From contig NZ_KB900388.1 in assembly GCF_000378825.1 (NCBI RefSeq), forward strand, positions 867,947 through 931,946: 64,000 nucleotides of DNA, written 5' to 3'. This document shows positions 50,700 to 62,912 of this stretch, one piece after another. Both the position numbers and the translations under genes were made by a program. Numbering within the stretch: position 1 is the first letter of the stretch; each line of letters starts with the position of its first letter. The notes beneath the pieces are model-generated. The model saw only the letters and a list, made by a program, of their open reading frames with translations. It made no database searches and was not told the DNA's origin. Source of the DNA: Salinispora vitiensis (GTDB taxonomy: Bacteria > Actinomycetota > Actinomycetes > Mycobacteriales > Micromonosporaceae).

Positions 50700-51466
50700 C
50701 AGTCGCCCACCTCGACCTGGGTGTCGAGCTTCTTCATCGTGTCCAGCACCGTCTCCGCCGTCGGCTGGATCAGCTCGGAGACGATCTCTCCGTCGGCGAG
50801 GAAGACCACCCGGTCGGCGTAGGCGGCAGCGGTCGGGTCATGGGTGACCATGACAATGGTCTGCCCGTGCTCCCGCACCGAGTTGCGGAGGAACTTCAAC
50901 ACCTCCGCGCCGGCCCGGGAGTCGAGGTTGCCGGTCGGCTCGTCCGCGAAGATCACCTGCGGGCGGCTGACCAGTGCTCGCGCGCACGCCACCCGCTGCT
51001 GCTGCCCACCGGAGAGCTGTGCCGGCCGGTGACCCAGCCGATCCCGCAGCCCGACGGTCTCGATCACCGTGTCGAACCAGGCCTGGTCCGGCTTGCGCCC
51101 GGCGATCGACAGCGGCAGCAGGATGTTCTCCTTCGCGGTCAACGTCGGCAGCAGGTTGAACTGTTGGAAGATGAATCCGACCTGATCGCGCCGCAGCTTG
51201 GTCAGCCCGGCATCCCCCAGGCCGGTGACCGTGGTCTCGCCGATCGAGACCGTGCCTCGAGTTACGGAGTCCAGCCCGGCGAGGCAGTGCATCAAGGTCG
51301 ACTTGCCCGAACCGGATGGACCCATGATCGCGGTGAACCGGCCCTGCTCGAACTCACAGCTGACCCCGCGAAGCGCGATCACCTGTGCCTCCCCGCTGCC
51401 GTACACCTTCCACACCTCGCTCGCGCGGGCCGCGGCCTGCGCCTGACGGCCTACCGTCGCGGTCAC
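50699..51466 (-). CDS. ABC transporter ATPase (LolD/MacB type)
   Basis: 255 aa from the GTG at 51466 (GAGGGAGAAG upstream); the longer frame is not conserved. Walker [10 protein letters not shown], the Q-loop [14 protein letters not shown], signature [15 protein letters not shown] and Walker [14 protein letters not shown] identify the LolD/MacB subfamily. It works with the duplicated FtsX-type permease downstream. Confidence 0.93.
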   Translation of the reverse strand: MTATVGRQAQAAARASEVWKVYGSGEAQVIALRGVSCEFEQGRFTAIMGPSGSGKSTLMHCLAGLDSVTRGTVSIGETTVTGLGDAGLTKLRRDQVGFIFQQFNLLPTLTAKENILLPLSIAGRKPDQAWFDTVIETVGLRDRLGHRPAQLSGGQQQRVACARALVSRPQVIFADEPTGNLDSRAGAEVLKFLRNSVREHGQTIVMVTHDPTAAAYADRVVFLADGEIVSELIQPTAETVLDTMKKLDTQVEVGD

Positions 51467-51819
51467 GTCTTCTCCCTCTCGTCGTTTGGTCCACGCCGTC
51501 CCCCTCGGTCGGCGCGGCAGTCCCATCATGGGCGTTCCTCTGCCCGGATCCCTCCGACTTCTGGCGGAGCCGGGGCGGATTTTGTGCTGCGGGTACCCCC
51601 GATCGACATTCGGGGTTGTCCCTGAGCGCCCGTGGGGTCGAGCCGCGTCCCGACGGCTCGACCCCGCATGGTGTGGTCCAGTGATGGTCAACCCGTCATG
51701 CCCGCTGTTGGTCACGGTAGGTGAGCGGGACAACCCCGCGGCGCGGGGCGGACTGTCAGCGCCGGGGCCGGATCAGCCCGACCGGTATGTCGGCACCACC
51801 ACCGGCAACCGGTGTCCAC
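51467..51819. other. 353-bp intergenic region
   Basis: No convincing gene on either strand; the small open frames here have no recognisable sequence. It should hold the promoter for the leftward ABC operon near its left end. It also contains the 3' untranslated region of the RecB-like nuclease, with the inverted repeat at 51634-51665. Confidence 0.6.
51634..51665. terminator. perfect 12-bp inverted repeat
   Basis: GGGGTCGAGCCG (51634-51645) and its complement (51654-51665), loop of eight bases. It is about 155 bp beyond the stop of the leftward nuclease gene and upstream of the ABC operon, so it can separate the two leftward transcripts. Confidence 0.75.
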
Positions 51820-52731
51820 TCACTCGTCGGCGCCGGGGGAGATCGGCCGGGGCCGCGAGTCACGGAGCGAGTTGGCCGGGTCCGGGCCGACCGGGAACGG
51901 CGGCGGCGTGCCCCCGAAACTCGGACACAACCGCTGGTGGTTGCACCAGTCACAGAGTCGGCTTGGCCGCGGGCGGAAATCCTGGGCGGCGGTGGCCGCC
52001 TCGATCGCCCGCCACAGCGCCACCACCGTGCGCTCGAATCGCACCAATTCGTCGGCGTCCGGGGTGTAGTCGCAGACCTCCGCATCTTTGAGGTAGAGCA
52101 GCCGCAGTACCCGCGGCACCACGCCGCGGGTACGCCAAAGCACCAGGGCGTAGAACTTGAGCTGGAACAGCGCCCGCGCCTCGAATGCCTCCCGCGGTGC
52201 GCCGCCGGTCTTGTAGTCGACCACCCGCAGCGCGCCGTCCGGCGCCACGTCCAACCGGTCCAGGTAGCCCCGGATCAGCAATTCCTCGTCCACCACCGCG
52301 GAGACCAGACTCTCCCGCTCGGCCGGCTCCAGGCGGCGTGGATCCTCCACCGCGAAATAGCCCTGAAGCAGCCCCGCGGCCGAGCGCAGGAACGTCGACC
52401 GGGCCTCGGTGTCGTCGGTGAACAGGGCAGCCAGCTCCGGCTGCTCGGTGACCAGCCGTTCCCACTGCGGAGCCACCAGGTCGCTGGCCGCCCTCGGGGT
52501 ACGGTCCGCGGGGGAAAGATCGAACAGGCGTTCCAGTACGGCGTGGACCAGGGTGCCCCGGGCCTGCTCCATGCTGGGCTGCTCGGGCAGCCGGTCGATG
52601 CTGCGGAGTCGGTAGAGCAACGGGCAGGTCTTGAAGTCGGCCGCCCGGGAGGGGGACAGCGAAGCCCGTACCGTGGCCGGCACCTCCGCCGTGGGCGAGA
52701 GCTGCTGGGCTGCCACCGGATCCGCTGTCAT
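51820..52731 (-). CDS. RecB-like PD-(D/E)XK exonuclease with Fe-S cysteines
   Basis: 303 aa from the ATG at 52731. LSPSRAADFKTCPLLYRLR near the start, GTLVHAVLERLF, IRGYLDRLDVAPDGALRVVDYKTG (the D..D-x-K nuclease core) and a C-terminal CDWCNHQRLCPSF define the RecB/AddB-type family. The first Cys (in CPLLY) with the three C-terminal Cys can bind a [4Fe-4S] cluster as in AddB. It is a widely conserved actinobacterial housekeeping gene next to trmI and the proteasome locus. Confidence 0.88.
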   Translation of the reverse strand: MTADPVAAQQLSPTAEVPATVRASLSPSRAADFKTCPLLYRLRSIDRLPEQPSMEQARGTLVHAVLERLFDLSPADRTPRAASDLVAPQWERLVTEQPELAALFTDDTEARSTFLRSAAGLLQGYFAVEDPRRLEPAERESLVSAVVDEELLIRGYLDRLDVAPDGALRVVDYKTGGAPREAFEARALFQLKFYALVLWRTRGVVPRVLRLLYLKDAEVCDYTPDADELVRFERTVVALWRAIEAATAAQDFRPRPSRLCDWCNHQRLCPSFGGTPPPFPVGPDPANSLRDSRPRPISPGADE

Positions 52732-52815
52732 GACCGCAAAGGGTAGGGCACCCGGGTGACAGCCTGACCCGCGCCGTCTGCAGGGCATGATCCGCTCCCG
52801 CGTAGCATCGGGCCG

Positions 52816-54919
<2,104 letters not shown>

Positions 54920-55000
54920 CGGTCATGACGGTCGAGCAGGACGGCGGGGAATGACGCAACAGCGGCCGACCGGCGTGGACCGGTGGTGCGGGGAGGCGGA

Positions 55001-55573
55001 ATGAAACGGCCGGGCCTGGGCGGCGGTGAGGTGCCAGCGGTGTTTCCGGACTGGTCGCCGTATCGGGACCTCGAGTCCGCGGCACGCGCCTATCTGCGCG
55101 ACCCGGATGTGGCCCTGGAGGCTCTCGGCGGGGTGCTCCGCGGCGCCTCCGTGCTCGGCTTCACCCTGGAGCGGTTCGTCAACGAGGTCAACGGCGTCTG
55201 GCAGGAAGTGGTCATCTGTGATGGCGGCCGCCTGGTCCTGTGGCACGGCGAGGACATCCCGCCCGGAGACGGCCCACCTGGCTCGATGACCTCTTCGCTG
55301 CGGGTGGTTCCGGTCTCCTCGGTCACCGAGGTCGGCTGCCGGCGGCGACTCACCCGCGCCGACGACGGGACCGTGCGGGTGGACGGCATCGATGTTTACC
55401 TGTTGTTAAGGTCATTGGACGAGGTGCCGTCGGGCGAGGAGGGGGCCGGCGCTCCCCGGCATGACGCGTTGCGCTTCGGCAAGACCCTGGACGACGGCGG
55501 CGCCGGGCAGATTGCCCGCCTTGAGGAGTTCGCCCGATTGGTCGCCTCGGCCGTCGGTCGGCCACTGCACTGA
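55001..55573 (+). CDS. conserved hypothetical protein of the trmI-arc interval
   Basis: 190 aa from the ATG at 55001 (GGGGAGGCGGA upstream). PVFPDWSPYRDLESAARAYL-like opening (VFPDWSPYRDLESAARAYL), a VICDGGRLVLWHGEDIPPG strand pair and a C-terminal RLEEFARLVASAVG helix are visible. I recognise no known domain. Its presence between trmI and the ferredoxin/ARC genes suggests it belongs to the conserved housekeeping neighbourhood rather than the cluster. Confidence 0.7.
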   Translation: MKRPGLGGGEVPAVFPDWSPYRDLESAARAYLRDPDVALEALGGVLRGASVLGFTLERFVNEVNGVWQEVVICDGGRLVLWHGEDIPPGDGPPGSMTSSLRVVPVSSVTEVGCRRRLTRADDGTVRVDGIDVYLLLRSLDEVPSGEEGAGAPRHDALRFGKTLDDGGAGQIARLEEFARLVASAVGRPLH

Positions 55574-55717
55574 GCAGCACCCACTCGGCTGAGGGCCGGA
55601 CCGCGCCCGCGTGCGGTGGGAGCTACTCGGGTGCGGCAGCACCACCCCCGGCAGCGGCGCCGACCGCGGCGGTGGTGCCGGGCCCGGGGGTGTCGGTCAA
55701 TCCGCCGGCCTCGGCGA

Positions 55718-56011
55718 TCAGTCTTCGGCTTCCGGGCCGGCGACTGGCGTGCCGTCGCCGGCACGGAGCACGTGGATGCACTCGCCCGGGCATTCCTTCG
55801 CCGAGTCGATGACCTCAAGGCGGAGGTGTTCCGGCACCTCCACCCGGCCGCCCGGGGCCTGCACCAGCTCACCGTCCGGCCCTTTGACGTAGGCGAGTCC
55901 GTCGATGTCGAACTCGAAGACCTCTGGCGCGTACTGGACGCAGAGCCCATCGCCCGTGCACAGGTCCTGGTCCACCCAGACCTGTAGCTGGTCCGTCGCG
56001 ACCTCGATCAC
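55718..56011 (-). CDS. single-cluster ferredoxin
   Basis: 97 aa from the GTG at 56011 (GGGGGAAC upstream). DLCTGDGLCVQYAPEVFEFD near the N-terminus and KECPGECIHVL near the C-terminus supply the cysteines of a [3Fe-4S] or [4Fe-4S] ferredoxin of the actinobacterial P450-partner type. It is divergent from the ARC gene. A ferredoxin at this position beside the Pup-proteasome genes is common in actinobacteria; its partner is unknown. Confidence 0.85.
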   Translation of the reverse strand: MIEVATDQLQVWVDQDLCTGDGLCVQYAPEVFEFDIDGLAYVKGPDGELVQAPGGRVEVPEHLRLEVIDSAKECPGECIHVLRAGDGTPVAGPEAED

Positions 56012-56142
56012 CGTTCCCCCAGGTTCGTCCGTCGTTCGCCTTGACGGTACCCGAACCGTCGGATGTGTTCCCGGGCCCACCCGGAGCGATCAAGGTTCGG
56101 TGACGAGGGTGTCGCATGGGACCGAATCGGCCTCATAGCGGC

Positions 56143-56148
56143 TAGTGT
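56143..56148 (+). promoter_or_regulatory. candidate -10 element for the proteasome ATPase gene
   Basis: TAGTGT, about 35 bp before the GTG at 56184, in the divergent region 56012-56183. No convincing -35 was identified. Confidence 0.35.
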
Positions 56149-56183
56149 TAGGGCAGAACGTTCAAGCCCCGGGGAGGTGGGAC

Positions 56184-57965
56184 GTGGCACGCAGCGACGA
56201 CGTGGACTCGCGCGCCGCACGGTGGGAGAAGGAGGCCCACGATCTCTCCACGCAGGTCGCGTTCCTGCAAGAGGAACTCGCTCTGGTGCGGCGTAAGTTG
56301 ACCGAAAGCCCCCGACAGGTCCGGCAGCTCGAAGAGCGGCTGGCGGCCGCCCAGGCGCAACTGGCGCGGCTGACCGAGAACAATGAGCGGCTCGTGAGCA
56401 CTCTCAAGGAGGCACGGGCGCAGATCGTGACGCTCAAGGAGGAGATCGACCGACTCGCCCAGCCGCCGAGCGGCTACGGGGTCTTCCTGGCGCGACACGA
56501 AGATGGCACGGTGGATGTGTTCACCGGTGGCCGCAAGCTCCGGGTAGCCGTCTCACCGTCTCTGGAGGTCGCAGAGCTGCGCCGGGGGCAGGAGGTGCTG
56601 CTCAACGATGCGCTCAACATCGTTGACGCGTTCGGTTATGAGCGGGCCGGTGAGGTGGTCATGCTCAAGGAGGTGCTCGCCGGGCCGGACGGCGCTCCCG
56701 GCGACCGTGCTCTCGTGGTCTCCCACTCAGACGAGGAGCGCGTCGTGCACCTCGCGGAGACGTTGATCGACGCCCCGATTCGGGCGGGTGACTCCCTCAT
56801 GATCGAGCCGCGCTCGGCGTACGCCTATGAGCGGATTCCGAAGAGTGAGGTCGAGGAGCTGGTCCTGGAGGAGGTGCCGGATGTCGACTACACCGACATC
56901 GGCGGCCTGCACGCGCAGATCGAGCAGATTCGCGATGCGGTGGAGCTGCCGTTCCTGCACGCCGACCTGTTCCGTGAGCACCAGCTTCGGCCACCGAAGG
57001 GCATCCTGCTCTACGGACCGCCGGGCTGTGGCAAGACGCTGATCGCCAAGGCGGTGGCCAACTCGCTGGCGAAGAAGATCGCCGAGCGACGTGGCGAGGA
57101 GAAGCACACCAGCTACTTCCTCAACATCAAGGGCCCGGAGTTGCTCAACAAGTACGTCGGCGAGACCGAGCGGCACATCCGGCTGGTCTTCCAGCGGGCC
57201 CGGGAGAAGGCCGGCGAGGGCACACCGGTGATCGTGTTCTTCGACGAGATGGACTCCGTGTTCCGTACCCGGGGTTCCGGTGTCTCGTCGGATGTGGAGA
57301 ACACCATCGTCCCGCAGCTACTCAGCGAGATCGATGGGGTGGAGGGCCTGGAAAACGTCATCGTCATCGGCGCCTCCAACCGGGAGGACATGATCGATCC
57401 GGCGATCCTGCGACCGGGTCGGCTCGACGTCAAGATCAAGATCGAGCGGCCGGATGCCGAGGCGGCGAAGGATATCTTCTCCAAGTACATTCTCCCCGGC
57501 CTGCCCCTGCACCCGGACGACCTGGCCGAGCACGGCAGCGATCCGCAGGCCACCGTGGCGGCAATGATCGACGCGGTCGTTCTGCGGATGTACTCGGAGA
57601 CCGAGGAGAACCGCTTCCTCGAGGTCACCTACGCCAACGGCGACAAGGATGTCCTCTACTTCAAGGACTTCAACTCCGGGGCGATGATCCAGAACATCGT
57701 GGACCGGGGCAAGAAGATGGCCATCAAGGAGTTCCTCACCTCGGCCCGAAAGGGCCTGCGACTGCAACACCTCCTCGACGCCTGCGTTGATGAGTTCCGG
57801 GAGAACGAGGACCTACCCAACACCACCAACCCCGACGACTGGGCGCGCATCTCCGGGAAGAAGGGCGAGCGGATCGTCTACATCCGTACGCTCGTCTCCG
57901 GCGGCAAGGGCGCCGATGCGGGCCGGTCCATCGAGACCGCCAGTAACACCGGCCAGTATCTCTGA
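56184..57965 (+). CDS. arc: proteasome-activating AAA ATPase (ARC/Mpa)
   Basis: 593 aa from the GTG at 56184 (GGGGAGGTGG upstream). An N-terminal coiled coil (about 15-95, rich in Glu, Leu and Arg heptads) that binds Pup is followed by OB-type domains (about 95-240). The AAA domain has Walker [10 protein letters not shown], Walker [11 protein letters not shown] and arginine-finger sequence [15 protein letters not shown]. The C-terminal GQYL tail is the motif that docks into the 20S proteasome. The ring unfolds pupylated proteins. A strong hairpin follows. Confidence 0.96.
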   Translation: MARSDDVDSRAARWEKEAHDLSTQVAFLQEELALVRRKLTESPRQVRQLEERLAAAQAQLARLTENNERLVSTLKEARAQIVTLKEEIDRLAQPPSGYGVFLARHEDGTVDVFTGGRKLRVAVSPSLEVAELRRGQEVLLNDALNIVDAFGYERAGEVVMLKEVLAGPDGAPGDRALVVSHSDEERVVHLAETLIDAPIRAGDSLMIEPRSAYAYERIPKSEVEELVLEEVPDVDYTDIGGLHAQIEQIRDAVELPFLHADLFREHQLRPPKGILLYGPPGCGKTLIAKAVANSLAKKIAERRGEEKHTSYFLNIKGPELLNKYVGETERHIRLVFQRAREKAGEGTPVIVFFDEMDSVFRTRGSGVSSDVENTIVPQLLSEIDGVEGLENVIVIGASNREDMIDPAILRPGRLDVKIKIERPDAEAAKDIFSKYILPGLPLHPDDLAEHGSDPQATVAAMIDAVVLRMYSETEENRFLEVTYANGDKDVLYFKDFNSGAMIQNIVDRGKKMAIKEFLTSARKGLRLQHLLDACVDEFRENEDLPNTTNPDDWARISGKKGERIVYIRTLVSGGKGADAGRSIETASNTGQYL

Positions 57966-57976
57966 CGACGAAGGAC

Positions 57977-58009
57977 ACGGGCCCGGGTCGTGGTTGGACC
58001 CGGGCCCGT
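57977..58009 (+). terminator. perfect 13-bp hairpin after arc, with a third arm copy downstream
   Basis: Arms at 57977-57989 and 57997-58009, loop of seven. The right-arm sequence GACCCGGGCCCGT recurs at 58020-58032, so alternative pairing is possible. It separates arc from dop. Confidence 0.85.
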
Positions 58010-58136
58010 AACCTTGCTGGACCCGGGCCCGTAACGTTCGCTGGGTAATTGCTCCGCACCGCCGTGTCACGATCGGGCGCGGTGCCGACTACTCTCGACG
58101 AAGGGATCGGTCGGGGCGAGTGAAGCGGGTAGGTTG

Positions 58137-59654
58137 ATGAGCGTTAGACGGATCATGGGCACCGAGGTCGAGTACGGCATCTCCGTTCCCAGTCAGGCCG
58201 GGGCCAACCCGATGGTCACCTCCTCGCAGGTGGTCAATGCCTACGGGGCGCGCCCCGAGCTCAACCGCGGGGGACGCGCTCGCTGGGACTACGAGGAGGA
58301 GTCGCCGCTGCGCGACGCCCGCGGCTTCACCTATTCCGGTGCCGCGTACGACCCGGCCGAGGCCCTCGCCGACGAGGATCTCGGCCTGGCCAACGTGATC
58401 CTCACCAACGGTGCCCGGCTCTACGTGGACCATGCCCATCCGGAGTACTCCACTCCCGAGGTGACCACGCCGCGGGACCTGGTGCGCTGGGACAAGGCGG
58501 GAGAGCTGGTGATGGCCGAGGCGGCCCGACGTGCCGCCACCATCCCCGGTACCCACCCCATTCACCTGTACAAGAACAACACCGACAACAAGGGTGCCAG
58601 TTACGGCGCCCACGAGAACTACCTGATGCGGCGGCAGACCCCTTTCGCCGACATCGTCACGTATCTGACTCCGTTCTTTGTCACCCGGCAGATCGTCGCC
58701 GGGGCCGGGCGGGTCGGCCTCGGCCAGGACGGCGGGCAGAGCGGCTTCCAGATCTCCCAGCGCGCCGACTTCTTCGAGGTCGAGGTGGGGCTGGAGACCA
58801 CGCTCAAGCGGCCCATCATCAACACGCGGGACGAGCCGCACGCCGATGCCGACAAGTACCGCCGGCTGCACGTCATCATCGGCGACGCCAACCTGTCGGA
58901 GATCTCCACGTACCTCAAGGTCGGCACGACCGCGCTGATCCTCACCATGATCGAGGAGAAGGCGCTCGTCCCCGACCTCGGCATCGCGGACCCGGTCAGC
59001 GAGCTCCGTGCGGTCAGCCATGACCCCTCCCTCGGCCACCTCATGCGGCTGCGGGACGGGCGGCGGCTCACCGCGTTGGATGTCCAGTGGGCCTACTACG
59101 AGCGGGTGCGCTCCTTCGTGGACGACCGGTACGGCAGTGACGTGGACGAGCAGACCGCCGACGTGCTGGACCGCTGGGAGAGCGTGCTGGACCGCCTGGG
59201 CCGGGACGTCTTCCTCTGCGCCGACGAGCTCGACTGGGTGGCGAAGCTGCGGTTGCTGGAGGGCTACCGGGAGCGGGAGAAGCTCGGCTGGGGGGCGTCC
59301 AAGCTGCAGTTGGTCGACCTGCAGTACTCCGATGTTCGCCCGGAGAAGGGGCTCTACCACCGGTTGGTGTCACGGGGCGCGATGAGGACGCTGCTGCCCC
59401 CGGAAACGGCCCAGGTAGCGATGACCGAGCCGCCGGAGGATACCCGGGCCTACTTCCGGGGTCGCTGCCTCGCCCAGTTCGCCTCTGAGGTGGTTGCGGC
59501 GAGTTGGGATTCGGTCATCTTCGACGTGGGCCGGGAGTCGCTGGTGCGGGTGCCGATGATGGAGCCGGAGCGCGGCACCCGGGCGCACGTCGGTGCGCTC
59601 TTTGACCGCTGCGAGAGCGCCAAGGACCTGCTGGAGACGCTCACCGGTGGTTGA
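58137..59654 (+). CDS. dop: Pup deamidase/depupylase
   Basis: 505 aa from the ATG at 58137. [14 protein letters not shown] near the start, [19 protein letters not shown] and [11 protein letters not shown] with [12 protein letters not shown] are the carboxylate-amine-ligase-fold motifs in their Dop version. The long Dop loop ([15 protein letters not shown] region) is present, which distinguishes it from PafA. Dop removes Pup from substrates and deamidates Pup-Gln where needed. Here Pup already ends in Glu, so depupylation is the main expected job. Confidence 0.95.
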   Translation: MSVRRIMGTEVEYGISVPSQAGANPMVTSSQVVNAYGARPELNRGGRARWDYEEESPLRDARGFTYSGAAYDPAEALADEDLGLANVILTNGARLYVDHAHPEYSTPEVTTPRDLVRWDKAGELVMAEAARRAATIPGTHPIHLYKNNTDNKGASYGAHENYLMRRQTPFADIVTYLTPFFVTRQIVAGAGRVGLGQDGGQSGFQISQRADFFEVEVGLETTLKRPIINTRDEPHADADKYRRLHVIIGDANLSEISTYLKVGTTALILTMIEEKALVPDLGIADPVSELRAVSHDPSLGHLMRLRDGRRLTALDVQWAYYERVRSFVDDRYGSDVDEQTADVLDRWESVLDRLGRDVFLCADELDWVAKLRLLEGYREREKLGWGASKLQLVDLQYSDVRPEKGLYHRLVSRGAMRTLLPPETAQVAMTEPPEDTRAYFRGRCLAQFASEVVAASWDSVIFDVGRESLVRVPMMEPERGTRAHVGALFDRCESAKDLLETLTGG

Positions 59655-59758
59655 GCCGTCCCACGTGCTGGCCCGGGATCACGTGACTGGCGCGCGACGG
59701 GCCATTTCGTCGTCCGCGCGAGGTAAGTTCGTCGCAGACGATCGTGGAGGAGGCAGCC

Positions 59759-59974
59759 ATGGCGAGCCGTGACAGCGGTGGGCAGTCGCAGACCAACCGG
59801 TCCCAGCAGAGCGAGGAGATCGAGGACGTCACGACGGAGGCGAGCGCGGAGGCCGCCGAGCGACACGCCGAGATCACCGAGGACGTGGACGACCTACTCG
59901 ACGAGATCGACTCCGTCCTCGAGGAGAACGCCGAGGAGTTCGTCCGGGGCTACGTGCAGAAGGGTGGCGAATAG
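59759..59974 (+). CDS. pup: prokaryotic ubiquitin-like protein
   Basis: 71 aa from the ATG at 59759 (GGAGGAGGCAG upstream). Low-complexity Gln/Ser-rich start, acidic helical part (EDVDDLLDEIDSVLEENAEE) and the C-terminal FVRGYVQKGGE. The last residue is Glu rather than Gln, so it is ready for ligation by PafA without deamidation. Confidence 0.96.
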   Translation: MASRDSGGQSQTNRSQQSEEIEDVTTEASAEAAERHAEITEDVDDLLDEIDSVLEENAEEFVRGYVQKGGE

Positions 59975-60124
59975 GCATCGGGCGGGAGTCGCCACCACCT
60001 GGACACGATCACCGCGCCGGAAGGGTGCGGGATACCCTGCCTTAACCGCAACGGTGGTCCTGGCTGGTTCCGGAGAGATCCGGGGCAGACCGACCAGGAC
60101 GATCACGTACCTGAGAGGAACCAC

Positions 60125-60964
60125 GTGGCAGCGGCTTTCGACCCATCCGGGCGTCTTCCGGATCTCTTCACCAACGCGGGAACGTCCTCCTTCTCCGCGT
60201 TCCTGAGCCAGGCGGCGCCGGAGTTGCTGCCCGGACGACGGCCGCTGCCGCCCGGGATGGCCACGGACCTGACGCCGCACGCCACCACCATCATCGCCAT
60301 CGCCGCCGCCGGTGGGGTCGTGCTGGCGGGTGACCGCCGCGCGACCATGGGCAACCTGATCGCCCAGCGGGACATCGAGAAGGTGTTTCCGGCGGACGCG
60401 TACTCCCTGGTGGGCATGGCGGGCGCCGCCGGAATCGGGATCGAGCTGATCCGACTCTTCCGGGTCGAGCTGGAGCACTACGAGAAGATCGAGGGCGCGA
60501 TGCTCTCGCTCGACGGTAAGGCCAACCGGTTGGCCGCGATGGTGCGGGGCAACCTCGGCGCGGCGATGCAGGGGCTGGCGGTGGTCCCGCTCTTCGCCGG
60601 GTTCGACCTGGCCGCGACCGACCCGGCGAAGGCCGGTCGGATCTTCAGCTTCGACGTGACCGGCGGTCCTTACGAGGAGGTCGGTTACGACGCGGTCGGC
60701 TCCGGCTCGTTGTTCGCCAAGTCGGCGCTGAAGAAGCGGTTCCGGTACGGGCTCTCCGTTGACGATGCGGTGCGCCTGGCCGTGGAGGCCCTGTACGACG
60801 CGGCTGACGACGACACCGCCACTGGCGGGCCGGACCTGACCCGGCGGATCTATCCGGTGGTGATGTCCGCCACGGCGGAGGGCACGCACCGACTCACCGA
60901 GGCGGAGACGGCGGCGATCGCCGAGAGTGTGGTCGCCGGCCGGATGGAGAATCCGGGCGGCTGA
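60125..60964 (+). CDS. prcB: 20S proteasome beta subunit
   Basis: 279 aa from the GTG at 60125. A 53-residue propeptide precedes the mature N-terminal Thr54 (PHA before [11 protein letters not shown]). [18 protein letters not shown] supplies the Asp/Lys active-site partners, and [13 protein letters not shown] follows. Autocatalytic removal of the propeptide exposes the Thr nucleophile. The gap from pup is 150 bp, in which I see no further gene. prcA follows after 53 bp. Confidence 0.95.
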   Translation: MAAAFDPSGRLPDLFTNAGTSSFSAFLSQAAPELLPGRRPLPPGMATDLTPHATTIIAIAAAGGVVLAGDRRATMGNLIAQRDIEKVFPADAYSLVGMAGAAGIGIELIRLFRVELEHYEKIEGAMLSLDGKANRLAAMVRGNLGAAMQGLAVVPLFAGFDLAATDPAKAGRIFSFDVTGGPYEEVGYDAVGSGSLFAKSALKKRFRYGLSVDDAVRLAVEALYDAADDDTATGGPDLTRRIYPVVMSATAEGTHRLTEAETAAIAESVVAGRMENPGG

Positions 60965-61017
60965 GTCCGCTACCCGACCCCCATCGACCAGCACAAGGCC
61001 GTTAGGAGACTTCTATC

Positions 61018-61794
61018 GTGGCCATGCAGTTCTACGCCTCGCCCGAGCAGATCATGCGCGACCGCTCCGAGCTGGCCCGCAAGGGCATCGCCCGCGGGCG
61101 CAGCGCGGTGGTCCTGAGTTACGCCGGCGGGGTGCTCTTCGTCGCGGAGAACCTCTCCAGCGCCCTGCACAAGGTCGGTGAGATCTACGATCGGATCGGC
61201 TTCGCCGCTGTGGGCCGGTACAACGAGTTCGAGAACCTGCGGCGGGCGGGTGTGCGGATGGCTGACCTGAACGGTCTGAGCTACGACCGGCGGGACGTGA
61301 CCGGGCGGGCGCTCGCCAACGCGTTCGCGCAGACGCTCGGGGCGATTTTCACCGAGCAGTCCAAGCCGTTCGAGGTGGAGATCTGTGTCGCCCAGGTCGG
61401 GGCAACGGCGGCGGAGGACGAGCTGTACCGGCTGACCTACGACGGCTCTGTCAACGATGAGCCCGGCCGGATGGCGATGGGTGGTCAGACCGAGGCGATC
61501 GCTGGGGTGCTGAAGTCGAACCACCGGCCGGACATGTCGCTGGGGGACGCGGTCAAGGTGGCGGTGCAGGCCCTGGGTAGCGTCGGCGGGGAGGGCGGGG
61601 CCGCCCGCACGATCGCGGCCGACCAGTTGGAGGTCGCCATCCTGGACCGCGGCCGGGCCGGACGGACCTTCCGGCGGGTAACCGGCGCGGCGTTGGCCGC
61701 GCTGCTCGACGATAGCGAGGCCGCGGCCGCATCGGCGGAAGCCTCGACCGAGGCGGCGGACTCGACCGAGGCGGCGGAACGCCCCGATTCCTAG
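61018..61794 (+). CDS. prcA: 20S proteasome alpha subunit
   Basis: 258 aa from the GTG at 61018 (TAGGAG upstream); an in-frame ATG two codons later is possible. [23 protein letters not shown] is the actinobacterial alpha N-terminal region that forms the gate. [29 protein letters not shown] follows (positions about 38-66). The C-terminal tail is Ala/Glu/Ser-rich and likely disordered. Alpha rings cap the PrcB rings and receive ARC. Confidence 0.95.
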   Translation: MAMQFYASPEQIMRDRSELARKGIARGRSAVVLSYAGGVLFVAENLSSALHKVGEIYDRIGFAAVGRYNEFENLRRAGVRMADLNGLSYDRRDVTGRALANAFAQTLGAIFTEQSKPFEVEICVAQVGATAAEDELYRLTYDGSVNDEPGRMAMGGQTEAIAGVLKSNHRPDMSLGDAVKVAVQALGSVGGEGGAARTIAADQLEVAILDRGRAGRTFRRVTGAALAALLDDSEAAAASAEASTEAADSTEAAERPDS

Positions 61795-61822
61795 GCCAGC
61801 CAGGGCCACCGACTGCGGCCGT

Positions 61823-62806
61823 TCACGCCTCGATCAGCGGCTCCCACCAAGCCCGGTTCTCCCGGTACCAGTCGATGGTGGCGGCCAAACCCTGATCGAA
61901 GTCGACGGTGGGTTCCCAGCCGAGATCGCGCCTTGTCGTGGTGGTGTCGAGGGCGTACCGGCGGTCGTGGCCCTTTCGGTCGGTTACCGGTGTCACCCGA
62001 TCCCAGCCGACGTTGAACGTGGTGAGCAGCGCGCCGGTCAGTTCCCGGTTGGTCAGGGCAGTGCCCCCGCCGAGGTGGTACACCATTCCGGCCTGGCCGT
62101 CCCGCTGCGCCAGCGCGATGCCGGTGCAGTGGTCCTCCACGTGTAGCCAGTCCCGGATGTCACCGCCGTCACCGTACAGCGGCAGGTTGTGCCCATCGAT
62201 AAGGTTGGTGACGAAGCGCGGGATCAGCTTCTCGGGGTGCTGAAAAGGGCCGTAGTTGTTGGCGCCCCGGGTGATGACCACGTCCAGCCCGTGGGTGCGG
62301 TGGTAGGAGAGGGCGAGCAGGTCGGCGGCGGCTTTGCTGGCCGAGTACGGGGAGCTGGGGTTCAGCGGCGCTGAGGGGGGCCACGAGCCCTGGTCGATGG
62401 AGCCGTACACCTCGTCGGTGGAGACGTGGAGAAACCGTCCGGTCCGGTGCCGCAGGGCGGCGTCGAGGAGGACACCGGTGCCGCCCACGTTGGTGCTGAC
62501 GAACGGGCTGGCGCTGTGGATGGAACGGTCCACGTGGGATTCGGCGGCGAAGTGGACGATGACATCGTGTCCGGCGACGGTGGCGTCCACCAGCTTCACG
62601 TCGCGTACGTCGCCGCGGACGACGTGCAGGCGGGGGTCGTCCCAGACGGGGGCGAGGCTGCCTTCGGTTCCGGCGTACGTGAACGAGTCGAGCACGGTTA
62701 CCCGGTCTGGCCGCGGAACCGGTTCGGTGTCGCGGAGTAGCCGGCGCACATACGCTGAACCGATGAAGCCGGCCCCGCCAGTGACGAGGATCCTCACGGC
62801 TTGCAC
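61823..62806 (-). CDS. rmlB: dTDP-glucose 4,6-dehydratase (second copy)
   Basis: 327 aa from the GTG at 62806; a GTG at 62797 giving [10 protein letters not shown] is also possible. [38 protein letters not shown] and [18 protein letters not shown] are complete RmlB motifs. It is related to, but clearly distinct from, the cluster copy at 39475. It interrupts the proteasome locus between prcA and pafA on the opposite strand. It could serve cell-wall rhamnose or another pathway, or act as a back-up for the cluster. Confidence 0.92.
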   Translation of the reverse strand: MQAVRILVTGGAGFIGSAYVRRLLRDTEPVPRPDRVTVLDSFTYAGTEGSLAPVWDDPRLHVVRGDVRDVKLVDATVAGHDVIVHFAAESHVDRSIHSASPFVSTNVGGTGVLLDAALRHRTGRFLHVSTDEVYGSIDQGSWPPSAPLNPSSPYSASKAAADLLALSYHRTHGLDVVITRGANNYGPFQHPEKLIPRFVTNLIDGHNLPLYGDGGDIRDWLHVEDHCTGIALAQRDGQAGMVYHLGGGTALTNRELTGALLTTFNVGWDRVTPVTDRKGHDRRYALDTTTTRRDLGWEPTVDFDQGLAATIDWYRENRAWWEPLIEA

Positions 62807-62900
62807 CGTACCCCGGGGTCGGGGCGGCGCGGGCCACAGTCGGCCCCGAGCCGGCGGGGACGGGTGTGGTGAGCACTGCCCAGATGTCGCCTTGTGCGGC

Positions 62901-62906
62901 TAGTGT
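62901..62906 (+). promoter_or_regulatory. candidate leaderless -10 element for pafA
   Basis: TAGTGT ends six bases before the ATG at 62913 and there is no Shine-Dalgarno sequence in the preceding bases, the geometry of a leaderless transcript. Confidence 0.4.
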
Positions 62907-62912
62907 CTCATC

